Numbered from the stretch's first letter, positions 35,344 through 44,739 are shown. The stretch is DNA of 64,000 nucleotides from an uncultured Lachnospiraceae bacterium (GCA_946554445.1 CAMNSD010000007.1:62001-126000); one strand, 5' to 3'. Numbers and translations: made by a program. Notes: a model not told the origin generated them from the sequence alone.

Positions 35344-36438
35344 CTAACCTTTCTTGTTTGATAGTATCTGCGATACCTCATCCATATATTCTCCGGTCAC
35401 CATCTTCCGGTCAAATTCCTGTTCCATCTTCTGTCTGCCGCGTCGGCCCATCTCTGCGCGTTCTTCCACTGACAATGCTAAGAACCGTTCCATGGCATCT
35501 ATCAATTCTTCCGGATTGCCCGGGGTAAACCCAAAACCTGTCACCCCTTCCTCGAAGGCTTCCTTGCAGCCGCTGATATTGGACGCGATCACCGGTCTGC
35601 CGGTGGCTGCTCCCTCAATCAAAGCATTGGACATTCCCTCATGGAAAGAGGCTACCACAATGGCGCTGGCAGCTGCCAGGAACCAATGCACCTCCGTGTG
35701 AAAACCGATCTGCTTGATAATCCCTTCTTTTTCCAGCGTATCCAAGAGTTCCTGATAGTCTTCGTCACAATACCCCATGATATCAAAAAATACCCGGTCG
35801 CTATGTAAGCGCTTCGCCGCCTCAATATATTCCAGGATGCCCCGCTCTTTCATAACTCTTCCCACAAAGAGGAAGTGTGTCTCCTCCCCGGACGGATATT
35901 TTTCATAACAGTGTCTGTCCAGATTCACGCCGGATCCCATGACCATCCGTGTCTTTTTACCCATAATCCCCATCTTCTGGAAAATACCGCGGTTCTCCTC
36001 ATTCTGGAAAAATACGCAGGCCGCCCGCTTTAGTCCGGCCCTGTACATGGTCACCACCAATTTCAATAAAAGGCCCGTCCTGTCAAAGGCTCCGCCCAGA
36101 CCAGTGATAGTCGCAATATATGGGATTTTTAACCTGCCCGCCGCATAACCGCCATAAACATTCGGTTTGATGGTATAGGTCACCACCAGATCCGGCCGTA
36201 TCTCCTTCATCATTTTAACGTAAGTCCGGTACAGCTTCAAGTCTTCTATGGGATTGATGCCCCTTCGATTGATAGGCGTTTTGATGATCTTACAGCCTTC
36301 TTCTTGTAATTCTTTTTCTTTTACATCGTCCGGCATACTGACATAGACTTCATGCTCTGCTGTCAGAGCCTTTACAAATTCATTCCGAAAGTCGTAGAGG
36401 CCGCCGGAGGAGTTTATTAGGATTAGGACTTTTGACAT
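35344..36438 (-). CDS. Family 4 glycosyltransferase (PglA/CapM-like)
   Basis: A 364-residue GT-B enzyme beginning MSKVLILINSSGGLYDFRNE. It has TYTIKPNVYGG, ATITGLGGAFD, LFVGRVMKERG, and SFHEGMSNALIEGAATG with E-x7-E followed by VIASNISGCKE. The NGL/GGLY start and TIKPNVYG block mark the group containing PglA, which adds the second sugar to undecaprenyl-diphosphate-bacillosamine. Its place after the PglC/E/F-like genes supports that role. The ATG at 36438 has AGAAAGGA upstream, immediately after a 14-base tandem duplication. Confidence 0.88.
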   Translation of the reverse strand: MSKVLILINSSGGLYDFRNEFVKALTAEHEVYVSMPDDVKEKELQEEGCKIIKTPINRRGINPIEDLKLYRTYVKMMKEIRPDLVVTYTIKPNVYGGYAAGRLKIPYIATITGLGGAFDRTGLLLKLVVTMYRAGLKRAACVFFQNEENRGIFQKMGIMGKKTRMVMGSGVNLDRHCYEKYPSGEETHFLFVGRVMKERGILEYIEAAKRLHSDRVFFDIMGYCDEDYQELLDTLEKEGIIKQIGFHTEVHWFLAAASAIVVASFHEGMSNALIEGAATGRPVIASNISGCKEAFEEGVTGFGFTPGNPEELIDAMERFLALSVEERAEMGRRGRQKMEQEFDRKMVTGEYMDEVSQILSNKKG

Positions 36439-36455
36439 GTTTATGTCCTTTCTTA

Positions 36456-36483
36456 TATTTATCAATACTTATTTATCAATACT
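36456..36483. repeat. 14-base tandem duplication before a GT4 gene
   Basis: Plus-strand TATTTATCAATACT occurs twice without gap or mismatch (36456-36469 and 36470-36483), in the 117-base gap between the ATP-grasp gene and the PglA-like GT. On the coding strand the copies lie 17-44 bases upstream of the start, before the ribosome site. A change in copy number would alter 5' leader length or promoter spacing. No strong promoter was found around it. Confidence 0.8.
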
Positions 36484-36555
36484 AACTTTAGCAGTTACCT
36501 CAATATAGTTTTAATATATGAATTAATCCGGACGCCGAGATGCAGGTAAATCCAT

Positions 36556-37539
36556 TTATGGCACGATCTCTGTCCCGCTCATGTCCCGTATCATTACCTC
36601 GTTATATTTCATCATGCAAATCCCTTCCGCGTACTCCCCAATCCTGACCTCATTCTCCTGTCCGGCCAGATTACGGATCACGGCCGCTGGCATGTTCGCT
36701 CCACAGGCATAGGCATGGGGGTATCCGCCGCCGAACCGGGGATTTACTTCTGAGATATAATACACCCCGTCAATCATAAAGATATCAATATCTATCATAC
36801 CGCGGAAGCCGCATTTTTCTACGAAATCCCGTAATATCCCAAACAGCGCTGCATCTTTATAAGAAACGGATTTATCTGTTTCCCCAGCGCGCATCTTAAT
36901 TTTCTTTTTCACGAAAATATCTGTGCACTTCCCGGAAAGCATATCCACATACACATCCGCGCCATATTCCTGGCCATCCATATATTCCTGAATCATCAGG
37001 TCATCATAAAGATCACACAGCACTTCTATTTCTTTCTTACTGCCCACTTTGTTAATGTGAATGCTGGCGCTGCCCCGCACCGGCTTGACAAAGACCGGAT
37101 AGGAAATTTCGCCTGCTGCCTCAGCCTGATAGAAGGATTCCTTGTCCGCATAACATTTGGCAGTCGGTATTTGCATCCTTTGCAGCATCTCAAACATTTT
37201 ATATTTATCAAAGCAGGTTTCCACCAACTCATAATCGGAGACGATGGGCGTCACACCAAGCGCCAGGAATTTATCCCGCTCTTTGGCCAACAGGCTCAGT
37301 TCCGGATCGATCAGGGAAAACACGCCGGTAATCTGTTCCTTTTTGCAGATATCCAGTATCACATCCAGATAATCCGGTGCAGTAATCCTCGGTACGAGAT
37401 AGAAAGCGTCCGCCTCATACACTGCCGGTGCCAGATTAGAACAATCCGTGGCGATGATTCTGCCCTGGTCTCCCAATTCCTTTTTAAAATATTGTACCAC
37501 CTTATCGCGCGTACCCGCACTGAGGATTAATATATTCAT
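36556..37539 (-). CDS. ATP-grasp ligase (carboxylate-amine ligase-like)
   Basis: A 327-residue ATP-grasp protein. The N-terminal pre-ATP-grasp fold starts MNILILSAGTRDKV. The ATP lid YPVFVKPVRGSASI carries the adenine/phosphate lysine, IQEYMDGQEYGADVYVD follows, and the metal site is ISEVNPRFGGGYPH. Such enzymes join a carboxylate to an amine via an acyl-phosphate. It is encoded directly after a PLP enzyme, a PglC-like transferase and a PglE-like sugar aminotransferase. A likely job is attaching an amino or other carboxylic acid to the 4-amino sugar. That is inference; the acid is unknown. Confidence 0.8.
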   Translation of the reverse strand: MNILILSAGTRDKVVQYFKKELGDQGRIIATDCSNLAPAVYEADAFYLVPRITAPDYLDVILDICKKEQITGVFSLIDPELSLLAKERDKFLALGVTPIVSDYELVETCFDKYKMFEMLQRMQIPTAKCYADKESFYQAEAAGEISYPVFVKPVRGSASIHINKVGSKKEIEVLCDLYDDLMIQEYMDGQEYGADVYVDMLSGKCTDIFVKKKIKMRAGETDKSVSYKDAALFGILRDFVEKCGFRGMIDIDIFMIDGVYYISEVNPRFGGGYPHAYACGANMPAAVIRNLAGQENEVRIGEYAEGICMMKYNEVMIRDMSGTEIVP

Positions 37540-37560
37540 GCCGCTGCCCTTTCCACCTCT

Positions 37561-38541
37561 TCATTCTTTATCAAGCAAATCAAAAAATAACGGTGTACCG
37601 CCCGTATGCACAAAGAGAATATTTTTCCCTTGGATCTGATGTTCCTTCAGATAACATTTCATACCGTGAAAAGCCTTTCCCACGTAGGTACTGTCCATGG
37701 GGATTCCATCTTTTGCCATCACTGCCTCTATGGTCTTTTTCACATCCTGCGTATATTTCCCATAACCACCCATACGGTAGGCGTCTGTAAAAACCAGCGC
37801 GTCCTCCCTGTAGAGAGCCTGATACGCATCTCCCAGGTACTCTTCTATGCTCTGTCTGACCACTTCGCGGCCCCGTGCTTCTTCTCTCGCAATACTAATC
37901 CCAATAATCTTTTGGTTTCCTGCTTTCTTTCCGTTCTTACATCTTGCAGACTCTGTCAGCAGCTGACCGCTGACCAGTCCCGCCTGCGTTGTGCCGGTCC
38001 CCGACGCATGGAATATATAATCAAAGCAAACTCCCGTCTGCTCCTCATAGGCCGCAATCTCCCTATAGGTATTCACACAGGCACGGGTGCCCGGATTGCC
38101 ATGCCCACCGCCCATAATAAAATAGGGCTTCCTTCCTTCCTGTTTATAGGCTTCTATCCGTCTGTCGATAGTTTGTGACACTTCTGTCACTGGGCAAGTC
38201 TCAATTACTGCACCGAAGTTTTCCACCAGCCTGGTGTTATAGAGTATCTCTCGATTCTCCTCTGGCGATATGATATGACAGGCCAGGCCCATTGCTGCTG
38301 CCATATTGGCAATAATCCGGCAGTGATTGGAACTGTTGCTTCCATAAGTCATTACCACGTCCGCCCCGGCCGCCTTAATCTCTTGATAAAACTCCGCCGC
38401 CTTACGGGCTTTATTGCCGCCAAAACTAAACGGAATCATATCCTCCCGCTTGATATAATAATGATTATCTCCGTAATCGCCCGACATCTCCACGATTGGC
38501 GTAGGATCTATCCCCTGCTCAAACAATGCAATCTGTTTCAT
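37561..38541 (-). CDS. PLP-dependent enzyme of the D-cysteine desulfhydrase/ACC deaminase family
   Basis: A 326-residue fold-type II PLP enzyme. IKREDMIPFSFGGNKARK places the cofactor lysine at Lys44. YGSNSSNHCR is the Asn/Ser block, and SGTGTTQAGL is the phosphate-binding loop. Family members act on D-cysteine, 1-aminocyclopropane-1-carboxylate or related amino acids. In this setting it could make or trim the small acid used by the neighbouring ATP-grasp ligase. It begins six bases after the PglC-like gene. A role in general sulfur metabolism is possible, but the position argues for a glycan role. Confidence 0.82.
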   Translation of the reverse strand: MKQIALFEQGIDPTPIVEMSGDYGDNHYYIKREDMIPFSFGGNKARKAAEFYQEIKAAGADVVMTYGSNSSNHCRIIANMAAAMGLACHIISPEENREILYNTRLVENFGAVIETCPVTEVSQTIDRRIEAYKQEGRKPYFIMGGGHGNPGTRACVNTYREIAAYEEQTGVCFDYIFHASGTGTTQAGLVSGQLLTESARCKNGKKAGNQKIIGISIAREEARGREVVRQSIEEYLGDAYQALYREDALVFTDAYRMGGYGKYTQDVKKTIEAVMAKDGIPMDSTYVGKAFHGMKCYLKEHQIQGKNILFVHTGGTPLFFDLLDKE

Positions 38542-38546
38542 CCTGT

Positions 38547-39170
38547 CTATCGTTCCTCCTGCTGTCTGCGGTACACATCAAAGTCAGCCACCGTCTGGTC
38601 GGCGCCGGAGAGCGTGCCGGAACGTTTCAGTACCTTTCCAGCCGTCATGGCAATAATCTTAACATCTAACAGGAAACTCAAATGCTCCACATAATACAAA
38701 TCATAACGAAATCGGTCTTCCCAGCCAAGGGCATTGCGCCCGTTCACCTGGGCAAGCCCCGTGAGCCCCGGCCTCACATCATGACGATGCCTCTCTTCCT
38801 CGGTATAATAGGGCAGATACCTGACCAACAAAGGCCTTGGCCCAATCAGGCTCATATCGCCCTTTAAAATATTGAATAATTCCGGCAGTTCGTCCAAACT
38901 GGTAGAGCGCAGGATTTTACCAAACTTCGTCAGCCGCACTTCATCTGGCAGAAGATTGCCCTGCGCATCTCTCTCATCCGTCATGGACCGGAATTTATAT
39001 AACTTAAAAATCTTTTCCCGCCTGCCCGGCCTTTCCTGGTGGAACAACACCGGACTGCCCAGCTTTATGCGCACCATAAGACACAAAACCAATAGAACCG
39101 GGCTCAACACAATAATACCGATCAGCGAAAGCATAAAATCCAGGAAACGCTTGATTCCGTTTCTATACAT
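38547..39170 (-). CDS. Initiating phosphoglycosyltransferase (PglC-like, small monotopic)
   Basis: A 207-residue monotopic phosphoglycosyltransferase. One re-entrant membrane helix (residues 9-31) is followed by PVLFHQERPG, FKLYKFRSM, the catalytic Asp93-Glu94 in STSLDELPEL, SLIGPRPLL, and RPGLTGLAQVNGRN. It transfers a sugar-1-phosphate from a UDP-sugar to undecaprenyl phosphate, the committed step of glycan assembly. The short length without extra membrane helices matches PglC rather than WcaJ/WbaP. The ATG at 39170 with AAGGAG eight bases upstream is clear. Acceptor sugar is likely the product of the two genes just upstream. Confidence 0.92.
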   Translation of the reverse strand: MYRNGIKRFLDFMLSLIGIIVLSPVLLVLCLMVRIKLGSPVLFHQERPGRREKIFKLYKFRSMTDERDAQGNLLPDEVRLTKFGKILRSTSLDELPELFNILKGDMSLIGPRPLLVRYLPYYTEEERHRHDVRPGLTGLAQVNGRNALGWEDRFRYDLYYVEHLSFLLDVKIIAMTAGKVLKRSGTLSGADQTVADFDVYRRQQEER

Positions 39171-39181
39171 AGTCCTGCTCC

Positions 39182-40318
39182 TTATCTGCCAAAACATGCC
39201 CGCACGGTGCGGATGATCAGTTCCATATCTTCCGGCGTATTCTTGATATCGCTGGGCAGGCATAAACCTCTGCCAAAGATATCTTCCCCTACACTGCTGC
39301 CATCTTCATGGTGCGGAAAGAAATCATATGCCGCAAAGACCGGCTGTAAATGCATAGGTTTCCAGATTGGTCTGCTCTCCGCATTGATCTCCCGGTCCAA
39401 GGCATCCATGACCATGTCCGGCGTCACATCACAGCCTTTGGCTATCGTCATACAGGAAAGCCAGTTATTGGCATCCCCTTCTGGATTCATCGGATTCATG
39501 GTTATTTCCGGGATATCTGCAAAAGCTGTCTTATACTGTTCGTAAATAGCTTTCTTCGCCGCCTTATGCTCCTCTAAGTGAAGCAGCTGTCCCCTGCCAA
39601 TGCCGGCAGTCACATTGCTCATACGATAATTATATCCAATCTGGGAATGCTGATAATGTCTGGCGGGATCTCTGGCCTGGGTTGCCAGGAAAGTGGCCTT
39701 TTTCACAGCCTCCTCCTCTGCAGAAACCAACATGCCGCCTCCAGATGTAGTAATGATCTTATTCCCATTAAAAGAATAAATTCCATATTTCCCAAAAGTA
39801 CCTGTATGCCTTCCCTTATAAGTGCTGCTAAGAGATTCCGCCGCATCCTCAATCAGGGGCGTACCGTGCGCCTCACAGATTGCCTTGATCTCATCCAGCT
39901 TCGCCGGCGTGCCATAGAGATGCACTACAACCACTGCTTTCGGATTGGGATACTTTTCATAAGCCCGTTCAAGGGCTGCCGGGGACATATTCCAGGTATC
40001 CGGCTCCGCATCAATAAAGACCGGCGTTCCATTCTCATATACAATCGGATTACAGGTTGCTGAGAAAGTCAGATCTGACACAAACACCACATCGCCCTGT
40101 TTCACAGCTAAAAGTTTGAGCGCCAAATGGATTGCCGCCGTACCGGCGCTTAATGCCGCCGCATAGCCACATCCAGTATATTCTGCTATCTCTTGCTCCA
40201 GAGCATTCACATTGGGCCCCAAAGGCGCTACCCAGTTTGTGTCAAACGCCTCTTTCACAAACATCTGCTCCTCCCCATGCATTGTGGGAGATGATAAATA
40301 AATCCTTTTCTTCTCCAT
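39182..40318 (-). CDS. UDP-4-keto-6-deoxy-hexosamine aminotransferase (PglE/LegC-like, DegT family)
   Basis: A 378-residue DegT/DnrJ/EryC1 aminotransferase. IYLSSPTMHGEEQ at the start and VSDLTFSATCNPI are typical of PglE. HGTPLIEDAAESL has the cofactor-binding Asp158, and YSFNGNKIIT carries the PLP lysine Lys187. It should aminate C4 of UDP-2-acetamido-2,6-dideoxy-hexos-4-ulose with glutamate. The dehydratase encoded immediately upstream makes that ketosugar. It ends 11 bases before the PglC-like gene. Confidence 0.88.
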   Translation of the reverse strand: MEKKRIYLSSPTMHGEEQMFVKEAFDTNWVAPLGPNVNALEQEIAEYTGCGYAAALSAGTAAIHLALKLLAVKQGDVVFVSDLTFSATCNPIVYENGTPVFIDAEPDTWNMSPAALERAYEKYPNPKAVVVVHLYGTPAKLDEIKAICEAHGTPLIEDAAESLSSTYKGRHTGTFGKYGIYSFNGNKIITTSGGGMLVSAEEEAVKKATFLATQARDPARHYQHSQIGYNYRMSNVTAGIGRGQLLHLEEHKAAKKAIYEQYKTAFADIPEITMNPMNPEGDANNWLSCMTIAKGCDVTPDMVMDALDREINAESRPIWKPMHLQPVFAAYDFFPHHEDGSSVGEDIFGRGLCLPSDIKNTPEDMELIIRTVRACFGR

Positions 40319-40358
40319 ATACCTATCCTTCCTTGCCCGCTAAAGTTTATTCCTACAT

Positions 40359-42233
40359 TTATGTCTGGCTATGATAAGTCGGCACAATCTTGCGGATCAA
40401 CGGCCTGATATTGGAACTCTCCAGCTGGCATTCATCCTTCAACTCCTTCAGCTGACAGAAGAATTCCTGCTCATCCAATTCAATGGGTTTCCCAATGTGG
40501 ATCATCTTATTAGCCGTGTCACGCATACCCTCCTCGTCCATCAGAAGTTCTTCATAAAGTTTTTCTCCCGGACGAAGTCCTGTAAATTCTATCTTGATAT
40601 CTTCTCCCACACGATAACCGGAGAGTTTAATCAGATTTTCCGCCAGTGTGAGGATTTTCACCGGTTCTCCCATATCCAGCACGAAAATCTCCCCGCCCTT
40701 CGCATAGGCGCCCGCCTGCAATACCAGAGATACCGCCTCCGGAATCGTCATAAAGTAGCGGATGATATCCGGGTGGGTGACCGTCACCGGTCCGCCCGCC
40801 GCAATCTGTTTACGAAACAGCGGGATCACGCTGCCGTTACTGCCCAACACATTCCCGAAGCGTACCGCCACAAATTCTGTATCATAATGCTTGTCAAACG
40901 TCTGTATGATCATCTCGCAAATCCGCTTGCTGGCCCCCATAATATTGGTGGGATTCACCGCCTTATCTGTGGAGATCATGACAAACCGCTGTACGCCGCT
41001 CATGGCCGCCGCCTGGGCTGTCTTAAAGGTGCCAAATACATTATTCTTAATGGCTTCTGTAGGACTGTCCTCCATCAGCGGCACATGTTTGTGCGCCGCC
41101 GCATGATATACGATATGAGGCTTATACTTAGAAAAAATATAATTCATTCTGTTGGTATTGCGCACAGAGGCGATCAGTACCACCAGATCCAAATCAGGAT
41201 ATTTCTGTTTCAATTCCTGTTGAACGTCATAGACCGAATTTTCATAAATATCCACGATCACCAGCCTCTTGGGCTTATGCGTTGCAATCTGTCTGCAAAG
41301 TTCGCTGCCGATAGAACCACCGCCGCCAGTGACCAGTACCACCTTACCCTGGACATAACCCAGAATGGAATCCATATCCACACTGATCGGATCCCTGCCC
41401 AACAGGTCCTCCACTTCCACGTCCCGCAGCTTGCTGACATTGACTTCGCCGTTTACCAGCTGATACATGCCTGGCAGAGAGCGAAGTTTACAGTTCGTAT
41501 CTTTACAGATTTCCAGGATTTCCTTAATCTCAGACCGACTGGCGGAGGGAAGCGCCACGATAATCTCGTCCACCTCATAAATATCCGCGCACTCCACAAT
41601 CTTATCCCGTCCGCCAACTACTTTGATTCCCTGAATATATCTGCCCCACTTTCCCTTATCATCATCAATCACACATTTGATGACCATCGTGGAAAAATTA
41701 CTGTTTACAATCTCCTTAATGATCACATTACCCGCCTCGCCAGCGCCGATCACCATGACAGAAATCAGATTCTTTTTATTTTTCTGTTTGTGTTTCAGGC
41801 TTCTGAAAAAACGATAGGAAAATCTGCTGGCAAAAATACAGGTGACCAGAAAGAACATGTAGAAGAGATGATAACTCCTCGGCACGGCCTGATATGTTGC
41901 CGATTTAAAAAACTGCATACCAATGCCGTCTACAAACGTGGAGAGCAGACAAGACAGTATAATGTTCTGCAGTTCTGTCTCACCCGCAAAGGCCCAGAGA
42001 CTACTGTAGAGACGAAAAATATAAAAAATAAGCAGCGTCAGCACAATATTGACCGGCATAAACATCTCAATCGGGTACATGAAATAACGCGGAATGGTAT
42101 CCACATGAAACTCATACCGGGCTAATATGGCCAGATAACTTGCCAGGACGATGCTGATAATATCATAAATAATCAGACAGGTCCGTCTATAAAATAATTT
42201 TACATTAAAAGGTTTTCTTGTCTTTTTTTTCAT
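40359..42233 (-). CDS. Membrane-bound UDP-GlcNAc 4,6-dehydratase (PglF/CapD-like)
   Basis: A 624-residue protein. Four N-terminal membrane helices are followed by a first Rossmann domain (VMVIGAGEAGNV) and a second, catalytic one with VTGGGGSIGSELCRQ, HAAAHKHVPLMED, ISTDKAVNPTNIMGASKR and VRFGNVLGSNGSV. The NIMGASK form, with Met in place of the usual Tyr, is typical of PglF/FlaA1-type 4,6-dehydratases. It produces UDP-4-keto-6-deoxy-GlcNAc at the inner membrane face. The ATG at 42233 is preferred; the frame extends 14 codons to a TTG inside the upstream gene. Eight As follow the start. Confidence 0.9.
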   Translation of the reverse strand: MKKKTRKPFNVKLFYRRTCLIIYDIISIVLASYLAILARYEFHVDTIPRYFMYPIEMFMPVNIVLTLLIFYIFRLYSSLWAFAGETELQNIILSCLLSTFVDGIGMQFFKSATYQAVPRSYHLFYMFFLVTCIFASRFSYRFFRSLKHKQKNKKNLISVMVIGAGEAGNVIIKEIVNSNFSTMVIKCVIDDDKGKWGRYIQGIKVVGGRDKIVECADIYEVDEIIVALPSASRSEIKEILEICKDTNCKLRSLPGMYQLVNGEVNVSKLRDVEVEDLLGRDPISVDMDSILGYVQGKVVLVTGGGGSIGSELCRQIATHKPKRLVIVDIYENSVYDVQQELKQKYPDLDLVVLIASVRNTNRMNYIFSKYKPHIVYHAAAHKHVPLMEDSPTEAIKNNVFGTFKTAQAAAMSGVQRFVMISTDKAVNPTNIMGASKRICEMIIQTFDKHYDTEFVAVRFGNVLGSNGSVIPLFRKQIAAGGPVTVTHPDIIRYFMTIPEAVSLVLQAGAYAKGGEIFVLDMGEPVKILTLAENLIKLSGYRVGEDIKIEFTGLRPGEKLYEELLMDEEGMRDTANKMIHIGKPIELDEQEFFCQLKELKDECQLESSNIRPLIRKIVPTYHSQT

Positions 42234-42249
42234 ATCCGCGTCCAGTTTC

Positions 42250-44739
42250 CTAAATCTCTTCTCTCCGTATATCAAACAACAGCGGCGCCAATGTCAACAG
42301 CAGGCAGTATGCGATCGGACAGCAGGGATGGAAAATCCACTCCGTCAATCCTGCCACTGCAAAAAGAACCAGAATCGCTAACGGCAATGCAGCGCACACC
42401 GTATCGTCCTTTCTCTTCCGGTAGTAAATAAACGCCTGTATCAACGTCCCCGCCCCCAACAGGATAAATACGATTCCCACGTAGATACCATGGTCATATG
42501 CCACCTGCAGGTAAATATTATGCGCGTGAACCAGGAAATTACCGTCAGCTTCTGTAATCCCCATTTCCTCATGTCCAAATGCATTCAGATTATTATAATA
42601 TTGTCTAAATATATAGAATCTACCGTTTGTGTAGTTTCCTTCATCCTCCTCTTCCTGTGCGGCGGCTGCCATATCATCCGTTGACGCCAGCAGGATTGGC
42701 GGTTTCTCTTCCAGATACAATTCTTTATACACAGGCACACTGTCAGCCGCTGAGAAAAACAGGAACGCGTTTAAACATTTCTCTTCCGGAACCCCCAGCA
42801 CTTTCATCTGGAACACCTGCACAAAACGCTCCACTGTAATATAATAATAAGAATCCATGTCCCTGCCATGCATCAATTCCGAAGGAATCTCCTCAATCTC
42901 ATGCAGTTCCGGCTCTGCCGCTACAGAAGGCAGCATACGCTGGGCCGTAAAAACCACCGGGAAACAGACAACCGCTGCAAGTGCCATCATCCCCACGCTC
43001 TGCAACAGCCTTTTCCACCGGTTTTCCATGGAAAGGCATACCAGGGGAATGATCACAAGCGCGGTCGCCAAGATTGCCAGATAACCGGTTCTGGAAAGCG
43101 TAAACACTAAATAAGCTACGGAAATCCCCAGCATGATCAATTCTTTATAAGTACCGGCAAAAGAGGGATTCCTTCTAAAGGCATCTAAAAATTTCACCAA
43201 CGCCGCGCACACCACCAATGCCAGATACACTGCAGAGATTGTCACCGTATGAAAGATAAACGGATATCTATAATACTGAAAATACATATAAGGTCTGTGC
43301 ATGAGACAGTAAATCACCATCACACCAAAGTGAAGCAGAATACCGTTACATATATTCTGCAACAATCCCGGCTTTTTATCCCAAGCCGCCATACGCAGAT
43401 AATACAAGGCAAAGGCACATACTAAATAAATAGGCCATCCTCTGGTATTCCGGTAAATAATGATCAATACAAAGAAAAGTGCCACCAAAATTCCATAACC
43501 TATGGATATCCTGCGAATCTTTCTGCCGATCAAAATCCTGAGCGTGTTAAGGATCACAAAACCTGTCAGGATTCCCACCCAAGCCGTCAACTGAACTGTC
43601 AGGATCTCCAATTCCTCCGGCTCTTCCAGAAGCCTTACCGTAGTCTGATAATAGTAATAACCAGCCACCGATGCCACAGCGGCATAGATTAGATTCACCA
43701 AATTCAAAAGTTCCTGACGCGTATAGGTGACAATCACCGCCAAGGCAAAGAAAATCAACATCTGCCTATACGCCACCGTATGATGGATCTCATACAGGCC
43801 ATTCATATAATTACAGCAAGACCAGATGGCCCCTGCAAACATGGCTGACTGTAGATATCCCTGCCATCTTTCCTGCACCATATCCACAATCGTCCTGTCC
43901 GTGGCGCAGCCTGTCCTGTCATGGTTTACCGCATAGAGCGCTATCAAGACTGCCAGCAATACGCCCACCTCATAAAAAACAATGGACACAATATCATTGG
44001 TAAAAGTCATACAGGGACCGATCAGAATAAAGGCGGCAACCCCCAGAATAATAATCACCGGATTCAACACAGCCCGCATGGTCCGCTCCACCGTAAGCAG
44101 CGTGTTCTTCTCCGGGTATCTGCCATAATACCGGCCGGACAAATACGTCACCAGAACTCCCACAAGAAGCAGGAGCATGTCAATCACAAACGTCTTCATC
44201 TTGCGCAGGGGCATCACATAATGATAGGATGCAATCATGCAATGGTCCGTATCGCCTATCTCACTGTAAAAAAGCGGTCCAATATAAGGATTGGGCGACG
44301 CCGCTGTATCCGCATATCCTACGCGAAATTCCATCTCCATATTCTGAAGCAGGAAATAATATTCCTTGCCCACTTCCAAATCCAGATTGATCTGCACCGT
44401 ACAGTAACCGGGAACTTCATCCATATCCTTGGTACTTATAACCTGCTGCATGATAATATTCATGGCGCCGTCATAAAGTACAAAGTTAAACTCCTTCCCA
44501 ATCTCGGCGCTGGTCAGAAACACATCTATGCTCTGCAGCCTGTCGAACTGGGCGATAAACATCTGATGTATCGCAGAGCCCCCTGAAATGGTCTCGGATT
44601 CCATCACCACCTGCTCGTCGCTCTTAGACGACACAGTCTCCTTTACAAGCCTAAGCGGCCACAAGGAAAGCACCACACATATGACAATAATCCAGACCGT
44701 GCCACAGAGAGCCTGTCTTTTGTTGATGATTCGATTCAT
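42250..44739 (-). CDS. O-antigen ligase/polymerase-family membrane protein (Wzy_C)
   Basis: An 829-residue protein. An N-terminal outer domain follows the first membrane helix (about residues 30-185), and a polytopic region follows it. The late block VHAHNIYLQVAYDHGI is the WaaL/Wzy signature of the O-antigen ligase family. It would polymerise repeat units or ligate the finished glycan to its anchor, outside the membrane. With the Wzy-like protein at 1,396-2,652 it gives the locus two candidates; this one, being longer and with the ligase motif, may be the ligase. GGAGAATAG precedes the ATG. Confidence 0.82.
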   Translation of the reverse strand: MNRIINKRQALCGTVWIIVICVVLSLWPLRLVKETVSSKSDEQVVMESETISGGSAIHQMFIAQFDRLQSIDVFLTSAEIGKEFNFVLYDGAMNIIMQQVISTKDMDEVPGYCTVQINLDLEVGKEYYFLLQNMEMEFRVGYADTAASPNPYIGPLFYSEIGDTDHCMIASYHYVMPLRKMKTFVIDMLLLLVGVLVTYLSGRYYGRYPEKNTLLTVERTMRAVLNPVIIILGVAAFILIGPCMTFTNDIVSIVFYEVGVLLAVLIALYAVNHDRTGCATDRTIVDMVQERWQGYLQSAMFAGAIWSCCNYMNGLYEIHHTVAYRQMLIFFALAVIVTYTRQELLNLVNLIYAAVASVAGYYYYQTTVRLLEEPEELEILTVQLTAWVGILTGFVILNTLRILIGRKIRRISIGYGILVALFFVLIIIYRNTRGWPIYLVCAFALYYLRMAAWDKKPGLLQNICNGILLHFGVMVIYCLMHRPYMYFQYYRYPFIFHTVTISAVYLALVVCAALVKFLDAFRRNPSFAGTYKELIMLGISVAYLVFTLSRTGYLAILATALVIIPLVCLSMENRWKRLLQSVGMMALAAVVCFPVVFTAQRMLPSVAAEPELHEIEEIPSELMHGRDMDSYYYITVERFVQVFQMKVLGVPEEKCLNAFLFFSAADSVPVYKELYLEEKPPILLASTDDMAAAAQEEEDEGNYTNGRFYIFRQYYNNLNAFGHEEMGITEADGNFLVHAHNIYLQVAYDHGIYVGIVFILLGAGTLIQAFIYYRKRKDDTVCAALPLAILVLFAVAGLTEWIFHPCCPIAYCLLLTLAPLLFDIRREEI

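Noticed and set aside
40371-42125. 584-codon open frame on the plus strand opposite the PglF-like gene
   Set aside because: It mirrors a highly conserved dehydratase gene with a full set of motifs. The antisense translation is rich in His, Ile, Gln and Arg with no family pattern and no ribosome site.
42223-42230. Run of eight As after the PglF-like start codon as a phase-variation site
   Set aside because: Lys codons after the start are common in AT-tolerant bacteria and the run is short. No sign of alternative frames.
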